Positions 9,868-19,510 of a DNA stretch of 64,000 nt are shown piece after piece; position 1 is the stretch's first letter, and each line of letters opens with the position of its first letter. The notes under the pieces are model-generated. The model was not told the origin of the DNA. It saw only the letters and a list, made by a program, of their open reading frames with translations, and searched no databases. A program made the position numbers and the translations under genes. Source of the DNA: Lachnospiraceae bacterium (GTDB lineage Bacteria > Bacillota > Clostridia > Lachnospirales > Lachnospiraceae); contig JAPJQL010000003.1 in NCBI GenBank assembly GCA_030825115.1, positions 62,001 to 126,000 of the forward strand. Direction: 5' to 3'.

Positions 9868-10606
9868 AATAATTGCTTATCAAAACATGGTCTCCTATCG
9901 AAAACCTACCAGTTTTATATTAAAAGAGAGCTTTCCTCTCCCGCCTTATTCGACCGTGATCGGAATGGTACATGCGGCATGCGGCTTTACACAGTACGAG
10001 GAAATGGATGTCTGTATCCAGGGAAAACATCACACGTCTTCGACTGAAATTTACACCAAATATGAATTTGGGAAAGCTACTAAATATGAAGCAGGAAGGC
10101 ATAATATCAGATTGGAGGCTGAGGATGGTTCTTTGGGTATGATACGTGGGATGGGGAATATTGAATTGCTGGTAGATGTAGAATTACTGCTTTATATTCG
10201 CCCTCACAAGCCAGAATCCATTGAGTATATCGCAGCTAAATTGCGAAAACCAGACATATATCTTTCGCTTGGCCGTCATGAGGATCTGCTGCGGATAGAC
10301 TCCGTCGAGGTTGTTGATTTAAAAGTGGATAAATTGGAGGAAACTACGGTTTTACCATATGACAGTTATGTTCCAATAGATTGTGAACGCAGCCTGCCGC
10401 CAAAATCATTTCAAGTTACGGGATCTATTTTTAACCTTACCAAGGAATTTTATATTGATAGCCGAACCGGTATGCGAAAATGGAAACCTCCTGTTCTGGC
10501 AAGGTATGCTGTGAAGAACTCCAGGTTGAGACAGGGGTTGGTTGTTGCTCATGACTGTTTGAATATTGCCGGGAATGAGACTGTTGTTCCTGTATTTTTT
10601 GCTTGA
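9854..10606 (+). CDS. cas5: Cascade subunit Cas5 (type I-B, Cas5t-like)
   Basis: Cas5 caps the 5' handle of the crRNA in Cascade. The 250-residue protein shows the Cas5 N-terminal RAMP fold signature: MKAIRIIAYQNMVSYRKPTS, then the LKESFPLPPYSTVIGMVHAACG segment typical of Cas5. It overlaps the cas7 end by 14 bases, with GAGGAATATC as ribosome site. A strong hairpin terminator follows 11 bases after the stop, so this is the last gene of the operon. Confidence 0.93.
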   Translation: MKAIRIIAYQNMVSYRKPTSFILKESFPLPPYSTVIGMVHAACGFTQYEEMDVCIQGKHHTSSTEIYTKYEFGKATKYEAGRHNIRLEAEDGSLGMIRGMGNIELLVDVELLLYIRPHKPESIEYIAAKLRKPDIYLSLGRHEDLLRIDSVEVVDLKVDKLEETTVLPYDSYVPIDCERSLPPKSFQVTGSIFNLTKEFYIDSRTGMRKWKPPVLARYAVKNSRLRQGLVVAHDCLNIAGNETVVPVFFA

Positions 10607-10617
10607 TTGAAAAAGTT

Positions 10618-10671
10618 CCACCCTTTGCTGGAAGATGGTGTGTTTTCGGCAAAGGGTGGTCTCTTTTTCTT
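10618..10671 (+). terminator. Rho-independent terminator of the Cascade operon
   Basis: An 11-bp perfect stem (10618-10628 with 10649-10659, CCACCCTTTGC/GCAAAGGGTGG) is followed by TCTCTTTTTCTT. It lies 11 bases after the cas5 stop and closes the cas6-cas5 transcript. Confidence 0.88.
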
Positions 10672-10726
10672 GGTTTGGGTCATTGAAATCAGAGGTTATT
10701 GGGGGGAATTGTGTAGATGTAAAGAG

Positions 10727-10789
10727 ACTTATTCCACTATGCTTCTATTATTTTTTATTATATAATACATTTACATTCCACTTTGATTA
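10727..10789 (-). repeat. Two decayed CRISPR repeat fragments left of array 2
   Basis: The stretch 10727-10749 matches the middle of the array repeat (ATTCCACTATGCTTCTATT on the plus strand) and 10769-10782 matches its other end (ATTTACATTCCACT). They lie in an AT-rich, gene-free 367-base gap between the Cascade terminator and array 2. They look like remains of repeats at the leader-distal end, suggesting that the array was once longer. I saw nothing else in the gap. Confidence 0.7.
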
Positions 10790-11038
10790 TTGATTTGTAA
10801 TATTATATGCTGATAGTTGAAAAAAATGAAAATATGCTTTTAAATTGTATAGATGACTTCTATATAGCTTTCCTCTTTAATTACTGACATATTTTTTATC
10901 TATTTTTGAGTTGATTTTTCAAAGCATAGTACCCGCTATATTCAATATTAATGTCTATTTTCTTCAAATCTCTTTGCATACACGATATTGAGTTATCAGG
11001 TTTCGCTTGGGATCTCATTTATTGAAGTTCTAAGAAGT

Positions 11039-14000
11039 TATTATATTCCACTATGCTTCTATTTCAACACCGGCGGCGCGGGCGGCATCACCTCGGCTTT
11101 TACATTTACATTCCACTATGCTTCTATTTCAACGCAATCGGTGCAGTAGGCGTTGCGAGCGTAAACGTATTTACATTCCACTATGCTTCTATTTCAACGG
11201 AACAGAGGAAGCATCAGCCGGCTGTCGTCTTTATTTACATTCCACTATGCTTCTATTTCAACTGGGTGTATGCCTGTGATATGTCGCATTGTATCTATTT
11301 ACATTCCACTATGCTTCTATTTCAACGATATGTTGAAGCGCTGGATAAAGAATTGTATTATTATTTACATTCCACTATGCTTCTATTTCAACTGGCGGCG
11401 GCAATCTGGAGACCCTGCGCATCCTGAATTTACATTCCACTATGCTTCTATTTCAACGGAGGAAGCCCGGCCTGTAGGCGGCGTCTATTTTTATTTACAT
11501 TCCACTATGCTTCTATTTCAACAATTCGCAACGCTGACAAACTCAAGGACCATATCCAATTTACATTCCACTATGCTTCTATTTCAACAGGAGCTGGTAG
11601 GTCTTGCTGTGCCGCCTCATGGTCATTTACATTCCACTATGCTTCTATTTCAACTAGGGGCGGTTTCTTACCGCTCCTTTTTCGTGTCTGTATTTACATT
11701 CCACTATGCTTCTATTTCAACCGAGACTCAAGCGCGTGTCAATGACCCTGATTTTTATTTACATTCCACTATGCTTCTATTTCAACACTGTTCAACGGCT
11801 TCTTGAAGAAATGAATCTTAAATTTACATTCCACTATGCTTCTATTTCAACCTGGGTAGGCATGGGGAATCTGTGTGAGGTGATTGCAATTTACATTCCA
11901 CTATGCTTCTATTTCAACAAATTTTGGGGTATCTATCAATTTGTCGCACTCCCATTTACATTCCACTATGCTTCTATTTCAACCTAATTGTCTGACGTGC
12001 ACGTTCCACTTTGTCCATGATTTACATTCCACTATGCTTCTATTTCAACTGGGAGAAGATGCGTTAAGGGAAGTGGAGATCAAATTTACATTCCACTATG
12101 CTTCTATTTCAACAGGGTAGTCAGCGAAAAAGCGGGAATTGCATCAACTATTTACATTCCACTATGCTTCTATTTCAACGCTGGTGGATTTCCTGCGTTG
12201 CAAGCCCCGTAAATTTATTTACATTCCACTATGCTTCTATTTCAACCTTCCGTCCGACACAATACGAGTACCGTCTTGTGTAATTTACATTCCACTATGC
12301 TTCTATTTCAACTTTATCCGAGGACGAAGAAAAAGTTGTCAAAACTTATTTACATTCCACTATGCTTCTATTTCAACGAATTCTTTGTTAAGCTCCTTGA
12401 GTTGCTGAAGGGAATTTACATTCCACTATGCTTCTATTTCAACTCGGGTTCCCGCCGGGATAATCACGCTTTCTTTCATTTACATTCCACTATGCTTCTA
12501 TTTCAACACGATGTGGATGCAAAAACGGCCGAGGAGTACCAAATTTACATTCCACTATGCTTCTATTTCAACGCGTGCTTGGGGACTACAACCCACAGGT
12601 CGGGGCGATTTACATTCCACTATGCTTCTATTTCAACTGCAAAGATGGCAGTCAGGAGCCGTGTGGGCAACATTTACATTCCACTATGCTTCTATTTCAA
12701 CATATCCACTAAAAACACCCCCTTAAAAATAGAAGAGATTTACATTCCACTATGCTTCTATTTCAACGTTATGGCAAGGGGAAGAAGGAACGCATCGTAC
12801 CGAATTTACATTCCACTATGCTTCTATTTCAACGAGAAGCCAACCGGAGCGCGCCAACATGGAGCATATTGATTTACATTCCACTATGCTTCTATTTCAA
12901 CAACCAGCCATCACAGAGATATGATACAACAAGCTAATTTACATTCCACTATGCTTCTATTTCAACGAAAACGTGGAAGACCTCAAACAGTCCATTGAAT
13001 TGAATTTACATTCCACTATGCTTCTATTTCAACTATATCAAGATAAGGTTTTCAACGTGCTTCAAATTAATTTACATTCCACTATGCTTCTATTTCAACT
13101 GAGTTATCAGATAATTTACATGATGTTGATTATATTTACATTCCACTATGCTTCTATTTCAACGAGGGCGGCGTAGAAGAATGGAACCCGATGGAAGCAT
13201 TTACATTCCACTATGCTTCTATTTCAACAAAAAAGCTTTCTGGTCTTGAATCAGGCAGTGTGAATATTTACATTCCACTATGCTTCTATTTCAACTGATC
13301 TTGGTGTTTCCAAAAGGTAAAACGGAGCAATATTTACATTCCACTATGCTTCTATTTCAACGTATTTCTGCCACTAAAACGCAATTACTGGGAACAGATT
13401 TACATTCCACTATGCTTCTATTTCAACCAAAGCACGGTCATTGTGTCCACGCTTGGTGCTTTATTTACATTCCACTATGCTTCTATTTCAACGGAAACAA
13501 ATTCACTATTTTTAGAGCTAAAATCAATTTACATTCCACTATGCTTCTATTTCAACCCAAAGACGAAACCCCTAGGGAGTGCGATTCCTTATTTACATTC
13601 CACTATGCTTCTATTTCAACTAGGGGCGTGATTGTGCAAGCGATACCAGTTATTGCTAATTAAAGCCTGTTGAAGAGGTTTTTACGTATTTACATTCCAC
13701 TATGCTTCTATTTCAACGTCATTGGTCGGTTTCCTGACCTTTCCGTGGACAAATTTACATTCCACTATGCTTCTATTTCAACCCAGCATCTGCTTCATGT
13801 CATGCGCCAGCGTATGTAATTTACATTCCACTATGCTTCTATTTCAACACTATCCACAATCGCATACTGATATGTCTCTTTATCATTTACATTCCACTAT
13901 GCTTCTATTTCAACCAACCCGCTAAAAGAGGTCAAGAAAATCAATGAAAATTTACATTCCACTATGCTTCTATTTCAACCACTTGTATGCCGCCTCTGCC

Positions 14001-14826
14001 CTGATCTCAACGGTATTTACATTCCACTATGCTTCTATTTCAACGCCAATACTAGCCACATACAACAGTTCCTCGCATATTTACATTCCACTATGCTTCT
14101 ATTTCAACCAGGGTAACACCCTTAACAGGGTTGCCAGTCTTAATTTACATTCCACTATGCTTCTATTTCAACTGCGTCTGGCTCTTTGTTCAGTTATCAT
14201 ATTTGTGAATTTACATTCCACTATGCTTCTATTTCAACTTCCAGCACCATCCGGTCCCACTCTGGGAACTCGATTTACATTCCACTATGCTTCTATTTCA
14301 ACACCTGCGGGCTTGTGACCGCCATCGGCTTGTTTAAATTTACATTCCACTATGCTTCTATTTCAACCCGCCAAATCCCATTGTGAATGAGCCTAGTATG
14401 ATATTTACATTCCACTATGCTTCTATTTCAACGTATCCCAGTTTCCCGTTCTGAAGCCAGGCTGCAGGAATTTACATTCCACTATGCTTCTATTTCAACC
14501 AAATCAAGTATATCAGATTCGTAAACGATTTGAAATTTACATTCCACTATGCTTCTATTTCAACGTTGGGTGATATCCTGATTGCAATCTACCTGTTTCT
14601 ATTTACATTCCACTATGCTTCTATTTCAACCGCAGGTGGAATTGTGAGTGAAGGGACTGATTAATATTTACATTCCACTATGCTTCTATTTCAACTCAGG
14701 CGGAAGACCCGCAATCGAGACATTTGTACAAATTTACATTCCACTATGCTTCTATTTCAACGGAATATGACAGGCTGCTTGGGTTCTGCTTGCTTCATTT
14801 ACATTCCACTATGCTTCTATTTCAAC
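11039..14826 (-). CRISPR. CRISPR array 2, type I-B, 58 repeats and 57 spacers
   Basis: The same 30-bp repeat as in array 1 recurs 58 times with almost no variation; only the leftmost copy (11039-11068) is altered in its first bases. Spacers are mostly 34-37 nt. One is 67 nt (13621-13687): its bases 13623-13658 are identical to spacer 1650-1685 of array 1, and the rest may be a lost repeat plus part of another spacer, or a longer capture. Spacer 12768-12803 translates to YGKGKKERIVP, a tyrosine-recombinase-like pattern. Orientation, by repeat sequence and by the decayed left end, is leftward with the leader at the right, as in array 1. Confidence 0.97.
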
Positions 14827-15232
14827 CCATACCTCTTCCCCTTTCCATATCAGTACACATAACACACACTTTTTGTCGACCTCCTCCATTTTTTATATTA
14901 TCTCCCTAAAATAATAAACTCATCAATACATATTTCTTACTTTACCACACATTACGCAATCTGTCGACCTACCGGTAAATAAACCTTATCATGGGTTGAC
15001 AAAAAAATAAGCTTAAAATTCAATATTTCAATATCAAGAGGAACACTATCAACAAACACAAAATATCTATTATCATTTTACCTCGCAAATTTCTTTTCCA
15101 CTAATATATTTCCCGAAATTTCAATTATTATATTTTTTTATAAAATACTGGTATCATCCACCACACATAACTTGTCCCCCATCATCCTCCGGTAATTCCA
15201 TTCAGAAACAAAACCATCAAAAAGAGGACTAT
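14827..15232 (-). promoter_or_regulatory. Putative leader of CRISPR array 2 and AT-rich gap
   Basis: This gene-free stretch follows the leader-proximal repeat. On the minus strand its first 60 bases upstream of the array are purine-rich and include GGTCGACA at about 14874-14881, with a second GGTCGACA near 14961-14968; the same motif occurs in the leader of array 1. Beyond about 15000 the sequence is AT-rich without recognisable content. Leader function is inferred from position, array polarity and the shared motif. Confidence 0.55.
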
Positions 15233-15816
15233 CTATTTCCCCAAATCATATCTATATTGGATTTGTCCTGCAGCGGTTCTTCTTCCACCGATAATCCACC
15301 GTAGTTCGCAACAGTTCGCATCAATTCGAGGCAAACCATCTCTTGCGTCGGTAAATAGGATAATAAACGACACAATCTTCTGCTTCTTTACTGCGGACAG
15401 ATAATGGGCTTTGAAACACTCATACGCCAAGCTCTCCATCTCCAGCGCAGCGAATTTAAAAGCTGCCAACTGTGCCAGGATAAAACTGATGCCACTCCCA
15501 TAAAGTTCAATCCGCTCCGCAGTTTTAATACGGTTAAAAATCCGGAACATTTTATTTTTATCCATGTAGAGCCGAATGTCGATAATAATCTTATCATAAA
15601 ATTTCGGCAGCATCTCCAAAATCAATTGGATTTTCAATTCCTGATAGCCCGCTTCTTGCAAAGGCAGACTACCGTAGCCTAGCCGGTATAAGACGCTTTT
15701 GTCAATTCCCCAGAAAATATCTTCTAAAAATCTTCTATATGCTTCAAGATATCTTCCGCCACCGCCTGCTCCTGGTTGGAAAAATAATCCATCGAATTTA
15801 AACGTTCCAAAATCAT
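15233..15816 (-). pseudogene. Broken RpiR/MurR-family sugar-responsive transcription regulator
   Basis: A start with ribosome site TAGGAGGG at 15816 gives MILERLNSMDYFSNQEQAVAEDIL, the typical RpiR helix-turn-helix opening, but this frame stops after about 30 residues. A second frame then encodes ELTKASYTG and VVCLCKK (the recognition-helix region), with stops between, and a third open stretch of up to 142 residues resumes with GYQELKIQLI. The SIS-domain start AERIELYGSGISFILAQLA follows, then the sequence degenerates after FILFTDA-like text. RpiR proteins bind phosphosugars through the SIS domain; here at least two frameshifts or deletions make function unlikely. The gene opens a stretch of about 2 kb made only of gene remnants. 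Confidence 0.75.
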
Positions 15817-15923
15817 GTGACGCCCTCCTAAAAAATATTTATTTGCTGCCATTGCCAAAATCTTTGGACCAAACACCTTTCATGAATTCCCTTGTCCCCT
15901 CATATCTTGTAACAATATCCACA

Positions 15924-16200
15924 CCTTCTGGAGCCCACCCATGACCTCACCCCTGCACCTGACCGAAAAACACATTTTCCGCTCCCACACCATCGGCGCG
16001 GAAGGGCTCGGCATCTAATATAATCCACCCTGTATTTGGCATCTGCTTTGCACTATGCGCCGGCTCCATCCAGACGGCGCTGTCCCAGTACATAGCCTCC
16101 CATATGGAAAAAGGGCGCTCGGTATTTTCCACCAGGCTTGCCCTGTCCATGATCATGTCCTTTGTACTGGCATACCTGCTCTGCCGTCACTCCGTATTTC
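15924..16200 (+). pseudogene. Truncated, internally deleted copy of the SpoVB-like flippase 5' end
   Basis: Bases 15924-16200 match the start of the intact flippase gene at 21657-22009 almost base for base, including the shared lead-in CTTCTGGAGCCCACCC and start codon. Compared with the intact gene it lacks about 80 bases after codon 10, carries an in-frame TAA after GLGI, and breaks off at CACTCCGTATTTC. It cannot encode a transporter. The two copies are 5.7 kb apart in the same orientation, so this is a partial duplication followed by decay, or the scar of a recombination event. Confidence 0.9.
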
Positions 16201-16335
16201 GTTAGTATATAATTATTATTGGCAAAGATAGGAATCATTCTTAAAATAAAAAGGAAGCGGAGAAATCCCCACTTCCCAATCAGACAGTTTTCCTTTATGA
16301 TGTTAGCGACCAAGCAAACAGGTAAAGGAGACTGT

Positions 16336-16519
16336 ATGAGAAAATCTATTGTAAAGGAAAAGCTGGTATCTTTCAAGACTCTGGAGCAAAATATTTATTC
16401 ATATGTCTGTGAGCTGGGGAGAGATCACCCTGATCATGCTGGAGAGCTATGACAAGGAGCTGGCAGAAGGGCGGGATAAGAGGCAGTACCGTGATAAGGG
16501 GAAACGTACTACTACGTGA
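16336..16519 (+). pseudogene. N-terminal fragment of an ISLre2-family (UPF0236) transposase
   Basis: An ATG at 16336 gives KEKLVSFKTLEQNIYSYVCELGR, then one base is lost or gained and the next frame continues with LIMLESYDKELAEGRDKRQ and YRDKGKRTTT, the conserved N-terminal order of ISLre2 transposases. The text ends at a stop right after TTT, where the full protein would go on for about 350 residues. The fragment is therefore both frameshifted and truncated. It sits between the flippase fragment and IS66 remnant. Confidence 0.75.
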
Positions 16520-16618
16520 GAGCCAAATATTCCACCAGATTTCATAACTCTCCAATTTAACATATAATAGTAGTCGAAAGATATTAAATTATATCACTAC
16601 ATTTATGGGGGATAGGTC

Positions 16619-17050
16619 ATGTCAGTTACTCGCCCCCGTGTTCCAATGCCGGAACAGATCAGGCTGATCAATGAATGCCGCCAAAGCGGCATGACAGATG
16701 CTGACTGGTGCTGTGAAAACGGCATTGCAGTGATTACCTTTTACAACTGGGTCAGCCGCTGTCAAAAAGCAGCAGCGGATCAGATCCTGCCACCGAATTA
16801 CGGTCATCTTGAGGATCCACGTCCGAGACAAGATGTCGTTCCCATTGACCTTGTACCAGATTCCTTTCCGGAACAACATGCGTCAGCGAAGATGCCGAAA
16901 ACGTACCCTGACAATTCACATACGATTGAAATTGCTGTAAAGGATATCACCATCCGTATCCGTAATGATGCCGAGCCTACTCTACTTACCAGAACCTTCC
17001 AAATAATTTTGGAGCCCTTATGCCAGTGCAGTTGTATACACAATAATTGA
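16619..17050 (+). pseudogene. tnpA: IS66 accessory protein TnpA, remnant with altered 3' end
   Basis: The 143-residue frame starts MSVTRPRVPMPEQIRLINEC and continues with GMTDADWCCENGI and FYNWVSRCQK, the helix-turn-helix TnpA protein of IS66 elements; the family's central Pro-rich region (DVVPIDLVPD) and end (IRIRNDAEPTLL.RTFQIIL) follow. After about 17015 the frame runs into unrelated reading of the transposase gene, giving a spurious tail. The tnpB gene and most of tnpC are missing, so the element has suffered an internal deletion and cannot move by itself. Confidence 0.85.
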
Positions 17051-17191
17051 GATGACCAAAGCACACAATCTGAATATTTATAGATACCTCAAATTTTTGC
17101 CGGAGCACCGACCGAACCAGAACATGACCGATGAGCAGTCAGCTGAACTGGCACCTTGGAGTGCGAAACTCCAAGCTATCAAAACTCAAAA
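17019..17191 (+). pseudogene. tnpC: IS66 transposase TnpC, C-terminal fragment
   Basis: In the frame starting at 17019 the DNA reads YASAVVYTIIEMTKAHNLNI followed by YRYLKF.PEHRPNQNM and LAPWS, the C-terminal end of IS66 TnpC transposases. It directly follows the tnpA frame at the deletion junction (about 17010-17019). No catalytic DDE part is present. The fragment runs up to the 3' end of the convergent Wzy-like gene, where the right end of the IS would be expected. Confidence 0.8.
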
Positions 17192-18817
17192 TCAAATATC
17201 TTCTTCCCGACAAGCTGCCATTCCGGCACTCAGCAAAAGCCACATAATCGGTGCAGTAATCGGCAAATTTAAATTGACCAGGGCCTGAGCACTATAGCAC
17301 AATACGGCAAACAGACAACCTGCAATATAATCATTTTCTTTTCTCTTCCTCGCCATTCGCCATATAGCAGCCACCAGAAAGAACAAATACGTAATCAGCC
17401 CCAATGCGCCAATAGTCACCAGATATTGCAAATACTCATTATGTGCATTATCAAATATTTGCCCTTGCGTTGAACTAACCATGTCCATCAAAAAGTTTCC
17501 TGTTGTCAAAATCCCAAATGTCTCGGGACCATACCCGAACAGTTTATTCATCAACGGAAAGTTCTGAAATATTTCTACTGCCTTACGCCAGATATATCCC
17601 CGATTGGTCCCCCAGCTATCATTAAATATCAGATACCTTCCCAGACTACCATATCGTTCCCCATTGTTTGCAATGTTTGTATCATACATCACAAAGCAGA
17701 CGACCAGCACACAAATTACCAGGAATCCACACCATATCCGCACCGGTGCAGCGCCTGGCTCATCTGATACCTTCTGGTTTTTCATATCCAAAATAAGAAT
17801 TGCAATATAAATCGCCCACAGCGCAGCCACCACATACATCAGGCCGCTAAAATTCACCAGAATCTGAAACAGACTGTCCAGTCCAATTACCACCTCTGCA
17901 TATGCCCGATTTATCAAATCAATACATTGTATCACTGTACCAAAGGTCGCCAGCATCAGCAAATAACGCTTAATTCCCATTCTGCTTTTAAAGAATAAAA
18001 AAGGCAAAAATCCAAACAATGCCCCCAATGCCAGATATGCATTGTCACTGCACCCCATGATAATGGCAAAAAAGCCGACAACCATACACACGTAATACCA
18101 GATTACCCTGGCTGTTTTTTTCGCAGTTCCGAACATTGCTGCTGCAACGCCTAACATCAATGCCAGATATGCCGTATAGGTATTGATATTTCCCAGTGTT
18201 GAAGTAAATATAACTGATTGTTCCGGTTTAATACCGGAACGGAAATTCAAGATATCCATTTGGAAATAATCTGTGATGCCAATACCACATATGATCAAAC
18301 CAGTAAGCAAAAACACTTCCAGAATCCATCCCCTGGCCTTCCAAAACCGGCTGATTACAAAGTAAGATATCACATACAATGTCGATAAAAAAAGACCTGA
18401 GTACCTTCCCTCATTTCCCCAAAACGACTCATATAAATACTTTGATTGTAATGTAGAAACCAATAGCGCCAACCAGAATGCTATTACCGCAAAATCTGCC
18501 AAACAAAATGTGGTTTTCCAATTTTCAAGATGCAGTTTTTTAATTAGAACAACCATATGATTTCCATGGTATTCCATCTGGTCAATGATAAACATAATAA
18601 TTGCAAGCACCAATACCACTGCAAACATTCCAATCATGACAACATAATAACATTGATATTTTGTCTGCAGGATATCAATATAATTATTATGCAGGATGAG
18701 CGGAAAAACCGTAACCAGAATTGTTAAAAACAAACTGATTGTCCCGCTGATGATATCAGAGCATGTTTCTGCAAATTTATCTTTATGGTCTGATGTCTTA
18801 GTCTTTATTTTTGCCAT
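17192..18817 (-). CDS. O-antigen ligase / Wzy polymerase-like multi-pass membrane protein
   Basis: The 541-residue protein has about a dozen hydrophobic segments and, near residue 445, the loop FDNAHNEYLQYLVTIGALGL, which is the signature of the Wzy_C (O-antigen ligase) family. Members join or polymerise lipid-linked sugar chains at the outer face of the membrane. The large extracytoplasmic loop between about residues 395 and 455 carries NDSWGTNRGYIWRKAVEIF, as usual. It is isolated here, not inside a polysaccharide cluster, and its stop codon abuts the IS66 remnant, so part of an original neighbourhood may have been lost. In a Gram-positive host the substrate is unknown. Confidence 0.8.
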   Translation of the reverse strand: MAKIKTKTSDHKDKFAETCSDIISGTISLFLTILVTVFPLILHNNYIDILQTKYQCYYVVMIGMFAVVLVLAIIMFIIDQMEYHGNHMVVLIKKLHLENWKTTFCLADFAVIAFWLALLVSTLQSKYLYESFWGNEGRYSGLFLSTLYVISYFVISRFWKARGWILEVFLLTGLIICGIGITDYFQMDILNFRSGIKPEQSVIFTSTLGNINTYTAYLALMLGVAAAMFGTAKKTARVIWYYVCMVVGFFAIIMGCSDNAYLALGALFGFLPFLFFKSRMGIKRYLLMLATFGTVIQCIDLINRAYAEVVIGLDSLFQILVNFSGLMYVVAALWAIYIAILILDMKNQKVSDEPGAAPVRIWCGFLVICVLVVCFVMYDTNIANNGERYGSLGRYLIFNDSWGTNRGYIWRKAVEIFQNFPLMNKLFGYGPETFGILTTGNFLMDMVSSTQGQIFDNAHNEYLQYLVTIGALGLITYLFFLVAAIWRMARKRKENDYIAGCLFAVLCYSAQALVNLNLPITAPIMWLLLSAGMAACREEDI

Positions 18818-18882
18818 TCCAGTATCCCCTTATTCTATTCTTCTCCAAACCACAATACGTTCTTCTACTTCTTACCACACTA

Positions 18883-18928
18883 AAACCTCCAAACTTTACA
18901 CTGTTTTCTTACATCAGTTTGGAGGTTT
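18883..18928 (-). terminator. Hairpin terminator after the small membrane protein gene
   Basis: A 13-bp perfect stem (18883-18895 with 18916-18928, AAACCTCCAAACT/AGTTTGGAGGTTT) stands between the stop of the 126-residue protein gene and the start of the Wzy-like gene. On the minus strand the stem ends in TTTT, a short run, so termination may be partial. Confidence 0.6.
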
Positions 18929-19006
18929 CCTAATTAAAATTACTATTATGACTATTATGGGTAATAAAATCAAAAAATAATTAATCTTCTCACGGTCCAT
19001 ATATTT

Positions 19007-19387
19007 TCACAGCCAGTCTCCGAGTTTATAGTGAAAATCTGTGCTTATACCATATTGGATATTTTTATATGCAATTTGAGACTGGTCATCATGTAAATTT
19101 ACCATACTAAGAATAATATTTTTCTTATCTCTGCTGTTTACAAATACAGGATATTCTGCTGCACTGTCAACACCTAAAAGTTCCAAATCATTCTGTGTTG
19201 GTGTAAAACTCACATCTGCCGTTACATACTTCAGTTCGTCACTGGTTGGATACTCCATCTCCTCACAGGTCTCCCATTTCACTGATTTAATATTAGCTTT
19301 CATACTACTATAAATTCCACTTATCAAAAAGACCATCAAGATTACTAACACAATGCCAATAACGAATAGTTTATTTTTCTTCCTCAT
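19007..19387 (-). CDS. Small membrane-anchored extracellular protein of unknown function
   Basis: No family was recognised. With the ATG at 19387 the protein has 126 residues: a basic start (MRKKNK), one hydrophobic segment at about 7-27, then a polar domain that probably lies outside the cell. I preferred this start to the in-frame ATG at 19399 because a TATAAT box at 19415-19420 would leave no room for a leader otherwise. The gene is directly downstream of a histidine kinase/response regulator pair and is preceded by a direct-repeat element suited to a LytTR regulator, so it is a likely target of that system. Confidence 0.6.
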   Translation of the reverse strand: MRKKNKLFVIGIVLVILMVFLISGIYSSMKANIKSVKWETCEEMEYPTSDELKYVTADVSFTPTQNDLELLGVDSAAEYPVFVNSRDKKNIILSMVNLHDDQSQIAYKNIQYGISTDFHYKLGDWL

Positions 19388-19414
19388 AAGCACCTTCATC
19401 CTTTTGTTTCATAC

Positions 19415-19473
19415 ATTATAATCGTTTTTCTGAATCATATGCTATTTGTCCTTGAATCGTACAATTTTTGTCC
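19415..19473 (-). promoter_or_regulatory. Candidate LytTR-controlled promoter of the small membrane protein
   Basis: On the minus strand GGACAAA occurs twice (19467-19473 and 19445-19451) with a 22-base period, followed 24 bases later by a perfect TATAAT (19415-19420) without a good -35 box. Direct repeats spaced two helical turns just upstream of a promoter are the usual layout of sites bound by LytTR response regulators. The regulator gene lies about 1.3 kb away at 20785-21507. The site is inferred from spacing, not from a known consensus. Confidence 0.45.
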
Positions 19474-19510
19474 GCGAACTTTACTCCACAAACCCGATTA
19501 TTATTACCGC

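Noticed and set aside
11053..14909. The same repetitive open frames across array 2
   Set aside because: Repeat artefact as in array 1, with frames changing at each spacer of different length.
15404..15682. 92-codon plus-strand frame
   Set aside because: It is opposite the RpiR pseudogene, whose SIS-domain text is clear on the minus strand.
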